From: Streptococcus oralis subsp. tigurinus AZ_3a | Lineage (GTDB): Bacteria > Bacillota > Bacilli > Lactobacillales > Streptococcaceae | DNA: 64,000 nucleotides | Direction: 5' to 3' | Assembly (NCBI GenBank): GCA_000344275.1 | Contig: AORU01000009.1 | Span: 1-64,000 of the forward strand | In this document: piece by piece, positions 35,854-44,236 of the stretch | Position numbering within the stretch: position 1 is the first letter of the stretch | How the letters are laid out: each line of letters begins with the position of its first letter | Notes under the pieces: model-generated | Databases searched by the model: none | Told to the model about the DNA's origin: nothing | The model's input: the letters and a program-made list of their open reading frames with translations, nothing else | Made by a program: the position numbers and the translations under genes

Positions 35854-36562
35854 ATATATTGCCCACGCAGGTGTGGCCAGTAGGAGAAAAGCAGAAGAGT
35901 TGATCAAGCAAGGCTTGGTGACCGTCAACGGCCAAGTGGTGCGTGAACTCGCGACGACTATCAAGTCTGGTGACAAGGTCGAAGTTGAAGGTCAACCCAT
36001 CTACAACGAAGAAAAGGTCTACTATCTGCTTAACAAACCACGTGGAGTGATTTCCAGTGTGACAGATGACAAGGGACGCAAGACAGTTGTGGATCTCTTA
36101 CCAAATGTTAAAGAACGCATTTACCCTGTGGGACGTTTGGACTGGGATACATCAGGTGTCTTGATTTTGACCAATGATGGGGACTTTACGGATGAGATGA
36201 TTCACCCCCGTAATGAGATTGACAAGGTCTATGTCGCGCGTGTTAAAGGTGTGGCCAATAAGGATAATCTCCGCCCCTTGACCCGTGGTCTTGAGATTGA
36301 TGGCAAGAAAACCAAGCCTGCGGTCTATGAGATTCTCAAAGTGGATCCAGTTAAAAATCGCTCTGTGGTACAGTTGACCATCCACGAAGGGCGTAACCAT
36401 CAGGTTAAAAAGATGTTTGAAGCCGTCGGTCTTCAAGTAGATAAGTTGTCGCGGACACGTTTTGGCCATCTAGACTTGACTGGTCTCCGTCCAGGCGAAG
36501 CCCGTCGCCTCAATAAAAAAGAAATCAGCCAACTACACACTATGGCTGTAACCAAGAAATAA
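35840..36562 (+). CDS. rluB: 23S rRNA pseudouridine synthase RluB
   Basis: The 240-residue enzyme has an N-terminal S4 RNA-binding domain ([18 protein letters not shown]) and a RsuA/RluB catalytic domain with [17 protein letters not shown], holding the catalytic Asp. It modifies the region around U2605 of 23S rRNA. Pairing with scpAB is common in Firmicutes. Confidence 0.95.
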   Translation: MRINKYIAHAGVASRRKAEELIKQGLVTVNGQVVRELATTIKSGDKVEVEGQPIYNEEKVYYLLNKPRGVISSVTDDKGRKTVVDLLPNVKERIYPVGRLDWDTSGVLILTNDGDFTDEMIHPRNEIDKVYVARVKGVANKDNLRPLTRGLEIDGKKTKPAVYEILKVDPVKNRSVVQLTIHEGRNHQVKKMFEAVGLQVDKLSRTRFGHLDLTGLRPGEARRLNKKEISQLHTMAVTKK

Positions 36563-36804
36563 TGAAACGAATCTTAATAGCGCCAGTACGCTTTTACCAA
36601 CGTTTTATCTCACCAGCCTTTCCACCCTCTTGTCGCTTTGAGCCGACTTGTTCTAACTACATGATTCAGGCTATTGAAAAACATGGCTTCAAGGGTGTCT
36701 TGATGGGCTTGGCTCGAATTTTCCGATGCCATCCGTGGTCTCCGATAGGAAAAGATCCCGTTCCAGACCATTTTTCCCTCAAACGAAATCAAGAAAAAAA
36801 ATAA
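36562..36804 (+). CDS. yidD: Membrane protein insertion efficiency factor YidD
   Basis: The 80-residue protein contains the family pattern [24 protein letters not shown] and CHPW. It is thought to assist YidC-dependent membrane insertion. Start overlaps the rluB stop by one base; a terminator follows. Confidence 0.94.
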   Translation: MKRILIAPVRFYQRFISPAFPPSCRFEPTCSNYMIQAIEKHGFKGVLMGLARIFRCHPWSPIGKDPVPDHFSLKRNQEKK

Positions 36805-36828
36805 CCCAACATCACCTGATGTTGGGTT
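36803..36828. terminator. Bidirectional terminator between yidD and piuA
   Basis: AACCCAACATCA-CC-TGATGTTGGGTT with T run on the plus strand and A run on the other side; it starts within the yidD stop codon. Confidence 0.9.
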
Positions 36829-36835
36829 TTCTTGC

Positions 36836-37807
36836 TTATTTCAAAGCTTTTTGAGCGTCTTCAATCATGAGTTTAGTTGATTCAAGTCCGCCTCCGCTTA
36901 GATACCAGAGGTCTGGTGTTAGTTGGATAATTTTACCATTTTTAGCAGCAGGAGTTTCAGCGATGAGGGCATTTTCTAGGACGCCGTCGTTGCTTGAGTT
37001 GTCACCGCCGATGGCAAGGGTACGGTTGATGACAAAGAGGATGTCAGGATTGATTTCTTTGACACTTTCAAAGCTGACTTCCTGTCCGTGGCGTGAGTCT
37101 TCAAATTGAGTATCAGTTGGCTTGAATTTTAAGGTTTGGTACAAGAAAGAGAAACGAGATTGGGCACCAAAGGCAGCCATTTTTCCTTCATTGAGGAGGA
37201 TAGCAAGGGCTTTTTTGTCAGAACTTTCGTTTTTAGTTGCGACTTCTTGGATGCTCTTGTCTAGCTTGGCCAATTCTTCTTTGGCTTTCTGTGTACCAGT
37301 TTCGCCGAAGGCACTTGCTAGGGATTCGATGTTGGCCTTGGTAGAAGTCCAGTAGTCGTCCTTGCTTGCTTGGAAGAGCACGGTTGGGGCGATTTCTTTG
37401 AACTTGTCTACGAATTTTTGGGTACGTGGAGAAGCAATGATCAAATCCGGCTCAAGAGCAGCAATGGCTTCTAGGTCTGGCTCGACCATAGAACCAACAT
37501 TGTTGACATTTCCTGCAAGATCTTTTAGGTAAGTCGGAACAGTTTTTGTAGGCATTCCGACGATATTCTTTTCAAATCCTAAAGCGTGAATAGTATCCGC
37601 AGCACCGAGGTCAAAGGTCACAATCTTTTCAGGAACCTTTGAAAGTTTGACCTCATCTAGTGAACTTTTAATGGTTACTTCTGTTGGAGCAGAGCTACTT
37701 GACTCTGTCTTACTAGCGCTTGAGTTTGTATTTGTACTACATGCACCAAGTAGGAGCAAGAAGCTAGCCACTAGGGCAGTGAGATAAAGTTTAAGGGATG
37801 TTTTCAT
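36836..37807 (-). CDS. piuA: Iron-compound ABC transporter substrate-binding lipoprotein (PiuA-like)
   Basis: The 323-residue lipoprotein has a signal peptide with lipobox LLLLGAC, a Ser-rich linker and a helical-backbone siderophore/haem-binding fold (KIVTFDLGAADTIHALGF, GSMVEPDLEAIAALEPDLIIAS). It captures iron complexes for the permease and ATPase encoded upstream in the same operon. The Piu name rests on gene order next to the scp-yidD cluster as in pneumococcus. Piu binds haem or siderophores; substrate here is inferred. Confidence 0.92.
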   Translation of the reverse strand: MKTSLKLYLTALVASFLLLLGACSTNTNSSASKTESSSSAPTEVTIKSSLDEVKLSKVPEKIVTFDLGAADTIHALGFEKNIVGMPTKTVPTYLKDLAGNVNNVGSMVEPDLEAIAALEPDLIIASPRTQKFVDKFKEIAPTVLFQASKDDYWTSTKANIESLASAFGETGTQKAKEELAKLDKSIQEVATKNESSDKKALAILLNEGKMAAFGAQSRFSFLYQTLKFKPTDTQFEDSRHGQEVSFESVKEINPDILFVINRTLAIGGDNSSNDGVLENALIAETPAAKNGKIIQLTPDLWYLSGGGLESTKLMIEDAQKALK

Positions 37808-37844
37808 GATTTCTCCTTTTTAAAATGTGATAACGATGTAGGGG

Positions 37845-37875
37845 GTCTCTTAAATAGGTTTGTTAGCTAAGAGAC
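37845..37875 (-). other. Intercistronic inverted repeat before piuA
   Basis: GTCTCTTA and TAAGAGAC pair exactly across a 15-nt loop in the 98-base gap between piuD and piuA. No T run follows in the direction of transcription. It may protect or process the message so that the binding protein is made in excess. Confidence 0.4.
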
Positions 37876-37905
37876 AGAGGGTTCTCTAACATGAGTTCAG
37901 AATAG

Positions 37906-38658
37906 CTAGCTATAGATACAGATCTTTTTGCCATTGATATCAGCCAGCATGATGGGAATCTCATAGAGTTGACTGAGCAGGTCAGCCTGCATGATTTGAG
38001 CAGTCGTTCCCTTACAAAAGACTTGACCGTCCTTGAAGGCAACAATTTCATCCGCATATTGGCTAGCCATGTTGATATCGTGGAGGACGATGATAATGGT
38101 TTTGCCAAGTTCCTCCACCAGTCGCCGAAGGATCTGCATCATGCTGACACTTTGCTTGATATCGAGGTTGTTGAGCGGTTCGTCCAGCAAGATAAAGTCT
38201 GTATCCTGGGCCAGTACCATAGCGATAAAGACACGTTGCAACTGTCCGCCAGACAGACTATCGATGTAGCGATCTTTTAAGTTGGTCAGTTCCAGATAGT
38301 CCAGAGTTTCTCGGATTTTTTCCCAGTCTTCTGCTCTCAGTCGACCACGGCTGTAGGGAAAACGTCCAAAACTGACTAATTCTTCAACGGTCAATTTGGC
38401 TTGGTAATTGATCTTCTGCTTTAGGATGGTGAGCTCTTTGGCCAGTTCTTGCGAATTCCAACTCTCGATTTCACGACCTTTGATACTGAGGATTCCCTGA
38501 TCTTTCTTGGTCAGTCTGCTCATGATGGAAAGAAGAGTCGATTTTCCAGCACCATTTGGACCAATGAAGGCTGTCAGTTTCTGAGGACTGACTTCAAGGG
38601 TAATGTCTTGCAAAATATCCTGTTTTTGAATGGATTTGTCAATGTTTTCCAGTTTCAC
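37906..38658 (-). CDS. piuD: Iron-compound ABC transporter ATPase (PiuD-like)
   Basis: The 250-residue FecE-type ATPase shows Walker A GPNGAGKST, signature LSGGQLQRVF and Walker B FILLDEPLNNLD. It overlaps the permease gene by 4 bases and drives iron-complex import. Confidence 0.93.
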   Translation of the reverse strand: MKLENIDKSIQKQDILQDITLEVSPQKLTAFIGPNGAGKSTLLSIMSRLTKKDQGILSIKGREIESWNSQELAKELTILKQKINYQAKLTVEELVSFGRFPYSRGRLRAEDWEKIRETLDYLELTNLKDRYIDSLSGGQLQRVFIAMVLAQDTDFILLDEPLNNLDIKQSVSMMQILRRLVEELGKTIIIVLHDINMASQYADEIVAFKDGQVFCKGTTAQIMQADLLSQLYEIPIMLADINGKKICIYS

Positions 38659-39611
38659 CGACGTGCCCTCCTGTAAAGTAAGATAAAGAATAAGAAACCA
38701 CCCACGCTCTCGATGATCATACTGATGCGAATTTCCAGTGCAAAGACTCGTTCAATGAGGGCTTGCCCCAAGGTTAAACTGATAAATCCAATCATAATGG
38801 CTACGATAAAGAGCAACTTGTGCCGATAATCTTTGACGATTAGGTAGGTAAGATTGGCCAGCATAAAACCGAAGAAGGCCATAGGCCCTACCAAGGCAGT
38901 GGCTGTTGAGGTCAAGAGCACGATGCCCCAGAGGAGTTCTCTCTGTTCTTTTTCAACATCGAGTCCAAGTATCTGAGCCGTTTCTCTTTGCAGGTGCAAG
39001 ACATCCAGAACGACTGCTTTTCGAAAGAAAAAGATTGTCAAGGCGAGGATGATCAGAGAACCGATGGCTAGGATGGAAGTGTTGAGATGCTGAAAGGAGG
39101 CAAAGAGACTGTTCTGCAGTTTATCGTATTCATTTGGATCCATCAGAACTTGTAGGAAGGTACTGATATTTCGAAAGAGACTTCCCAGGGCTAGGCAGAT
39201 TAGCAGAATGAAAACCAAATTTTGCTTCATCAGCGTCTTCAAGTAACCTTGTAAGGCGAGAAAGAAGAGGGATTGAAGCAGAAGCAAGATTAGAAATTCT
39301 AAGACAGGCAACTTCCCAAGATGTAGAAATTTGCTTTCAAATATCAGTAGCAGGGTCTGTAGCAAGACATAGAAGGATTCGATTCCCAAAATACTTGGCG
39401 TCAGAAAGCGATTTTCCGTCAGGGTTTGAAAACTAATGGTCGAAATCCCTGTCGCGATGGCTACCAAGAGATAAACGATGATTTTTTGGGAACGCAGCTT
39501 CCAGGCAAAGGCAGACAGGTTAGTGATGGGCCAAAAGTAGAGGAGATAAGCTCCGATGGCCAGAATAATGAGAAGGCAAAAGAGCTTGGTATGTTTGCTT
39601 TTAAACTGCAT
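38655..39611 (-). CDS. piuC: Iron-compound ABC transporter permease (PiuC-like)
   Basis: The 318-residue FecCD-family permease has about nine or ten membrane helices and the ATPase-contact loop near GPMAFFGFMLANL. The ATG at 39611 (MQFKSKHTKLFC) is chosen because GGAGAGGGGG lies before it; the frame is open further upstream but that would run deep into the preceding gene. It overlaps piuB by 11 bases. Confidence 0.9.
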   Translation of the reverse strand: MQFKSKHTKLFCLLIILAIGAYLLYFWPITNLSAFAWKLRSQKIIVYLLVAIATGISTISFQTLTENRFLTPSILGIESFYVLLQTLLLIFESKFLHLGKLPVLEFLILLLLQSLFFLALQGYLKTLMKQNLVFILLICLALGSLFRNISTFLQVLMDPNEYDKLQNSLFASFQHLNTSILAIGSLIILALTIFFFRKAVVLDVLHLQRETAQILGLDVEKEQRELLWGIVLLTSTATALVGPMAFFGFMLANLTYLIVKDYRHKLLFIVAIMIGFISLTLGQALIERVFALEIRISMIIESVGGFLFFILLYRRARR

Positions 39612-40560
39612 CTTTTTGTCCCCCTCTCCATAGAAGTAGGATAAAGACGAGGCTACCGATGATTCCGAGTAGGAGACTGACAGACAGCTCATAGGGTCGA
39701 ATCAAGACTCGAGAGAGGATGTCGCAGGCCAGAACCATATTGGCTCCGACCAGAGCGACGATGAGTTTGGTTTGACTCAGATTATCTCCATAGCGCTTGC
39801 GGACAAGATTGGGAACGATGACCCCGAGAAAAGGCAAGGCACCCACGGTAATCATGGTGACACTTGTCGTTAGCGCCACCAGAAAAAGGGCCAGTTTTTC
39901 AAGTAGGGAGTAAGAAATCCCCAAACTCTCACTGGTTTCCTTGCCCAGATTCATGATGGTGAAGGTTTGGGATAATTTCCAAACGGCTATCAGGATGATG
40001 AGGCCTAAGAAGAGCCACTCATACTGATGGGTCTGAATCATGGAGAAGGAGCCCTGGGTCCAAGCTGTCATACTCTGAACCAGATTGAAACGATAGGCGA
40101 TAACTTCTGTGATGGAACCGATAATCCCACTATAGATGATCCCGATCAAGGGCAACATCCACCTTTCCTTTACAGAAAAAATAGTCATAAAGGCCAGGAA
40201 GAAGAGGGTAAATAAGATGGATGAGACAAAAGCAAAGAACATCTTTTGGGTCAGACTCGCAGACGGAAAGACAAAGAGGCTCAACACCATTCCCAGTTTG
40301 GCGGCTTCTGTCGTTCCGACTGTACTCGGAGCAGCAAACTGATTTTGGGTAATGGTCTGCATGAGGAGTCCTGCCATGCTCATACTGGAGGCTGCAAGGA
40401 GAATACTGATGGTTCTTGGAAGACGCGACTCTCGAAAGAGAAGCCAAGTCTGTTGGTCAAAAGCAAAGAAGTTTTCCCAAGAAAAATCACTGGTTCCAAT
40501 GGTAATGGAGAGAAAGACCAGGAGTAGAAGTAAGCCTGTTAAAATATGAGAGAGTTTCAT
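39601..40560 (-). CDS. piuB: Iron-compound ABC transporter permease (PiuB-like)
   Basis: The 319-residue FecCD-family permease starts MKLSHILTGLLLLLVFLS; AAAGGA precedes this ATG, so the in-frame ATG 5 codons upstream is less likely. The conserved RLPRTISILLAASSMSMAG and PFLGVIVPNLVRK regions are visible. First gene of the operon piuBCDA. Confidence 0.9.
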   Translation of the reverse strand: MKLSHILTGLLLLLVFLSITIGTSDFSWENFFAFDQQTWLLFRESRLPRTISILLAASSMSMAGLLMQTITQNQFAAPSTVGTTEAAKLGMVLSLFVFPSASLTQKMFFAFVSSILFTLFFLAFMTIFSVKERWMLPLIGIIYSGIIGSITEVIAYRFNLVQSMTAWTQGSFSMIQTHQYEWLFLGLIILIAVWKLSQTFTIMNLGKETSESLGISYSLLEKLALFLVALTTSVTMITVGALPFLGVIVPNLVRKRYGDNLSQTKLIVALVGANMVLACDILSRVLIRPYELSVSLLLGIIGSLVFILLLWRGGQKDAV

Positions 40561-40606
40561 ACCCCGTCCTTTCATGTAGATTTGGTATAAAAATACCCTT
40601 GGAGAT

Positions 40607-40635
40607 AATGTAGCACGATTTCTTTAATCTGTCAA
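40607..40635 (-). promoter_or_regulatory. Promoter of the piu operon
   Basis: Minus strand TTGACA (40635-40630), 17-base spacer, TACATT (40612-40607). No clear Fur-type palindrome was seen. Confidence 0.65.
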
Positions 40636-40760
40636 TAAATTTTCTGACAATTTAATGTAAAAAGAAAGAAAAATTCCTGAAATAATATCTGATCCTCTCT
40701 TTTATTGGAAAACTGAGTAAAAACCAATCTACCTTCCCACTATCCTTCTCCTATAAAAAG

Positions 40761-40769
40761 TGGTAAAAT
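40761..40769 (+). promoter_or_regulatory. Extended -10 promoter of pepA
   Basis: TG-G-TAAAAT at 40761-40769, 24 bases before the pepA ATG. Confidence 0.5.
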
Positions 40770-40793
40770 GGAGGACAGAAAGAAGGAACTGAA

Positions 40794-41858
40794 ATGACAA
40801 CATTATTTTCAAAAATCAAAGAAGTAACAGAGCTTGCTGCAATCTCTGGCCATGAAGCGCCTGTCCGTGCTTATCTTCGTGAGAAGTTAACACCGCACGT
40901 GGATGAAGTAGTGACAGATGGCTTAGGTGGTATTTTCGGTATCAAGCATTCAGAAGCTGCCGATGCGCCGCGTGTTTTGGTCGCTTCTCACATGGATGAA
41001 GTTGGTTTTATGGTCAGCGAAATTAAGCCAGATGGTACCTTCCGTGTTGTTGAAATCGGTGGCTGGAATCCTATGGTGGTCAGCAGCCAACGCTTTAAAC
41101 TCTTTACTCGTGACGGTCGTGAAATTCCAGTGATCTCAGGTTCTGTCCCTCCACATTTGACACGTGGAAAGGGTGGACCAACCATGCCAGCCATTGCCGA
41201 TATCGTTTTTGATGGTGGGTTTGCGGACAAGGCTGAGGCAGAAAGTTTTGGCATCCGTCCTGGTGACACCATTGTCCCAGATAGTTCTGCTATCTTGACA
41301 GCCAATGAAAAAAATATCATCTCAAAAGCTTGGGATAACCGCTATGGTGTCCTCATGGTAAGCGAGTTAGCAGAAGCCTTGTCAGGTAAAAAACTCGGAA
41401 ATGAACTCTATCTTGGTGCCAATGTCCAAGAAGAAGTTGGTCTCCGTGGCGCTCATACCTCTACAACTAAGTTTGATCCAGAAGTTTTCCTAGCAGTTGA
41501 CTGTTCACCTGCTGGTGATGTTTACGGTGGCCAAGGCAAGATTGGGGACGGAACCTTGATTCGCTTCTACGATCCAGGTCACTTGCTCCTCCCAGGTATG
41601 AAGGATTTCCTTTTAACAACGGCTGAAGAGGCTGGTATCAAGTACCAATACTACTGTGGAAAAGGTGGAACGGACGCTGGAGCAGCTCATCTGAAAAATG
41701 GCGGTGTCCCATCAACAACCATCGGTGTCTGCGCTCGTTATATCCACTCTCACCAAACCCTCTATGCTATGGATGACTTCCTAGAAGCCCAATCTTTCTT
41801 GCAAGCCTTGGTGAAAAAATTGGACCGCTCAACGGTTGACTTGATTAAACATTATTAA
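40794..41858 (+). CDS. pepA: Glutamyl aminopeptidase (M42 family)
   Basis: The 354-residue metallopeptidase removes N-terminal Glu/Asp from peptides. M42 metal ligands are visible in ASHMDEVGFMV, KAWDNRYG, NVQEEVGLRGA (catalytic Glu pair), AVDCSPAGD and RYIHSH. It forms large dodecameric particles in relatives. GAAGGA precedes the ATG. Confidence 0.95.
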   Translation: MTTLFSKIKEVTELAAISGHEAPVRAYLREKLTPHVDEVVTDGLGGIFGIKHSEAADAPRVLVASHMDEVGFMVSEIKPDGTFRVVEIGGWNPMVVSSQRFKLFTRDGREIPVISGSVPPHLTRGKGGPTMPAIADIVFDGGFADKAEAESFGIRPGDTIVPDSSAILTANEKNIISKAWDNRYGVLMVSELAEALSGKKLGNELYLGANVQEEVGLRGAHTSTTKFDPEVFLAVDCSPAGDVYGGQGKIGDGTLIRFYDPGHLLLPGMKDFLLTTAEEAGIKYQYYCGKGGTDAGAAHLKNGGVPSTTIGVCARYIHSHQTLYAMDDFLEAQSFLQALVKKLDRSTVDLIKHY

Positions 41859-41879
41859 ACATAAGGGAAGGTGGTCGGG

Positions 41880-42176
41880 ATGGGAGAACCAAACCTAGAA
41901 AGCCTTATAAGAGATCTCTACAATCATGCTCGTCAGGGCTTGAGTGAAGATTTAGTTGCTGCTCTCCTAGAGACTGCTAAACAACTACCCACTACAAATG
42001 AGCAATTACTAGCAGTCCGACTTTCAGGACTTGTCAATCGTGAATTGCTCACCAATCCCAAACACCCAGCACCAGAGTTGATCAACTTGGCGCGCTTTAT
42101 CAAAAGAGAAGAAGCCAAGTACAGGGGCACTGCAGTTTCTGCTATCATGTTTGGTGAACTCTTTAAAATGCTTTGA
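41880..42176 (+). CDS. Small helical protein, possibly bacteriocin-immunity type
   Basis: The 98-residue protein starts at ATG 41880 (MGEPNLESLIRDLYNHARQ), or at GTG 41871. Its length, all-helical composition and the pattern NLESLIRDLYNH...LLAVRLSGLVNRELL recall the enterocin A immunity family, but I cannot confirm that. No bacteriocin gene is nearby; it follows pepA by 21 bases and may be cotranscribed. The terminator hairpin overlaps its stop codon. Confidence 0.65.
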   Translation: MGEPNLESLIRDLYNHARQGLSEDLVAALLETAKQLPTTNEQLLAVRLSGLVNRELLTNPKHPAPELINLARFIKREEAKYRGTAVSAIMFGELFKML

Positions 42177-42202
42177 TTCCATTATGAATCAAAGCATTTT
42201 TT
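42169..42202 (+). terminator. Terminator overlapping the stop of the small helical gene
   Basis: ATGCTTTGATTC-CATT-ATGAATCAAAGCAT followed by TTTT. Confidence 0.85.
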
Positions 42203-42238
42203 ATATGCTAGAAAAGAAATTCTTGATGAGGAGACGAA

Positions 42239-42267
42239 AAAAGCCATCCCATTCAGGATAGCTTTTA
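42239..42267 (-). terminator. Terminator of the Na/Pi cotransporter gene
   Basis: AAAAGC and GCTTTT arms with ATCC/GGAT inside, loop CATTCA; the A run on the plus strand reads as T run for the minus-strand gene. Confidence 0.6.
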
Positions 42268-42272
42268 GGTAC

Positions 42273-43904
42273 TTAGATTTGTTCAGCAATGACCTTTTCA
42301 GCAAGGTTCATGGCGTGGTCAGATACACGAGTGTAATGGGAAATAATGTCGATAAAGTTGACCCCGGCTTGTGTTGAACATTCACCTTTGTTAAGGCGTT
42401 TGATATGGGTCTTTCTGAGAATGCGTTCCATATTGTTGATTTCTTTATGGCGTTCAATCAGACTTTGAGCTTTTTCAATATCATTGTTTTCCACACTATC
42501 AAGGGCATCCTTGATAAAGTCAGTAGTTTTTTGATAGATATCCGCCAATTCCTGCAAAGCAGCACCAGAGAATTGAACATTCTTACGTTGGAGGTAGTCT
42601 GTTAGGTTGAGCAAGCCTTCTGCATGGTCCCCAATCCGTTCCAAATCACGAGATGAATCCAGAATGTTGGTCAACACTTCGCTTTCCTTTTGACTCAAGG
42701 ATTCGCTTGAGAGTCTGATGAGGTAACGAGTGAGTTTTTCATCGATGGTGTTGATGGCTTCCTCTGTCTTGTGCCCTTTTTCAGCTACTTTTTCATCCAA
42801 ACCGATGATATAGCTATAAGAAAGGTCAAAAGCTTTGGCTGCATAGTTCCCCAAGTGCAAGAGTTCTTTTTTGGCATTTCCTAGAGCAATAGAAGGAGAT
42901 TGCTGGATAAGTTGTTCATCAAGATAAAGGGGCTCGTACTTAACAACTTCGTCTTCACCAGGGATGATCTTGGTGACAAAGTAGGCCAAGGCTCCGATGA
43001 ATGGAAATTGTACAATGGTGTTACTTACGTTAAAGGCACCGTGAGAGAAGGCGATGGTCATCTCAGGTGAGAGATGAAGTAAAGCTTGGAAATACTCAAT
43101 CATAGAAGTGAAGGGGCCTAATAAAATTAAGCAAAGAATAGTCCCTAGAACGTTAAAGGTAACGTGGGTTGCTGCAACGCGTTTCGCAGAGATGTTAGCT
43201 CCAGCAGCTGCTAGGATAACGGTTAAGGTTGTCCCGATATTATCCCCGAAGAGAACTGGTAGCGAACCTTTAAGGTCAAGGAAGCCACCTGCATAGAGAC
43301 CTTGTAGAATACCGATAGTTGCAGAAGAGGCCTGAATGAGGACAGTAATCACCGCGCCAGCAAAAACTCCCAACACAGGATTTTGCCCTAAGGTTACCAT
43401 ATATTCCTTGAATTGTGGTAAATCTTTAAGCGGACTCATACCGGCACTGATGAGGTTGAGAGCGTAGAAGATCCCTCCGACACCAAACAGGATGCGCCCA
43501 ATATTGTTTGCTGTTCTGTTTTTTGTAAAGAAGAGGAACATGGTTCCAAGGAAAATCAAGGGTAAAGCATACTCGCCAAGCTTGAAACCGATGATAAAGG
43601 AAGTAACGGTGGTTCCGATGTTGGCTCCCATGATAATTCCGATAGCCTGTCTAAGAGTGAGAAGACTAGCACTGACCAGCCCAACCGTGATAACTGTAAC
43701 CCCTGTACTTGACTGAATCAGGGCAGTTACGACAATCCCGACTAGAACACCTAAAAAGGGATTGCTAGTGTACTTGTCAATGTAAAAACGAAGGCGATCT
43801 CCAGCAGCTTGTTGCAAACCGTCTCCCATGGTCTTGATACTATATAAAAATAGTCCCAGACCACCTAAAAAGTGAAATAAAATTTCCTGCCAATTAATGG
43901 ACAT
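42273..43904 (-). CDS. Na/Pi cotransporter with C-terminal PhoU domain
   Basis: The 543-residue protein has two Na_Pi_cotrans repeats (GLGLFLYSIKTMGDGLQ, VGIVVTALIQSSTGVTV; and VITVLIQASSATIGILQG, LFGDNIGTTLTV), each with the QSS/QAS sodium-phosphate motif, then a PhoU-like cytoplasmic helical bundle from about residue 340 (LSSESLSQKESEVL, RDLERIGDHAEGL). It imports or exports phosphate with sodium; the PhoU part probably senses or regulates. A single-gene unit on the minus strand. Confidence 0.93.
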   Translation of the reverse strand: MSINWQEILFHFLGGLGLFLYSIKTMGDGLQQAAGDRLRFYIDKYTSNPFLGVLVGIVVTALIQSSTGVTVITVGLVSASLLTLRQAIGIIMGANIGTTVTSFIIGFKLGEYALPLIFLGTMFLFFTKNRTANNIGRILFGVGGIFYALNLISAGMSPLKDLPQFKEYMVTLGQNPVLGVFAGAVITVLIQASSATIGILQGLYAGGFLDLKGSLPVLFGDNIGTTLTVILAAAGANISAKRVAATHVTFNVLGTILCLILLGPFTSMIEYFQALLHLSPEMTIAFSHGAFNVSNTIVQFPFIGALAYFVTKIIPGEDEVVKYEPLYLDEQLIQQSPSIALGNAKKELLHLGNYAAKAFDLSYSYIIGLDEKVAEKGHKTEEAINTIDEKLTRYLIRLSSESLSQKESEVLTNILDSSRDLERIGDHAEGLLNLTDYLQRKNVQFSGAALQELADIYQKTTDFIKDALDSVENNDIEKAQSLIERHKEINNMERILRKTHIKRLNKGECSTQAGVNFIDIISHYTRVSDHAMNLAEKVIAEQI

Positions 43905-44116
43905 TTCTTTTTCCTCCGAAAAATAATAACGGAATTTCTCCTATTCTATTTTAAAGGATAAAAGTAAATCTCACAAGTGTTTAGCTGAAATTTTCATAAG
44001 AAACAAGAACTTTCTTTTAAAATGAGAGATAGATTCCCTTTGAGAGAGATGATTTATAGGATTGTGTCCAAATTTTACTGATTATTATCCTAGTTATAGT
44101 TTTTATATTAAATAGA

Positions 44117-44144
44117 TTGACATCGCTTTCATATAGGATAAAAT
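44117..44144 (+). promoter_or_regulatory. endoD promoter
   Basis: TTGACA (44117-44122), 16-base spacer, TAAAAT (44139-44144); the leader is about 85 nt. Confidence 0.6.
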
Positions 44145-44199
44145 GAAGATGATCCTGTTCTGGTGGTGTGCACTGAGAACAGTTACTTTTTATCAAAAA

Positions 44200-44212
44200 G
44201 TAAAGCGCTTAC
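44200..44212 (+). promoter_or_regulatory. Candidate cre site in the endoD leader
   Basis: GTAAAGCGCTTAC is a near-palindrome around GCGC resembling CcpA sites, about 50 bases after the start of transcription, where it could act as a road block. It departs from the strict pattern at the outer TG. Confidence 0.45.
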
Positions 44213-44236
44213 TTTATATTTTATTAGGAGGATAAG

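Larger units (their letters stand above)
43905..44236. other. Divergent intergenic region between Na/Pi cotransporter and endoD
   Basis: Holds the endoD promoter (44117-44144) and cre-like site (44200-44212). A TAAAAT box on the minus strand near 43950-43956 may serve the cotransporter gene. No RNA gene or further reading frame is supported. Confidence 0.5.
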
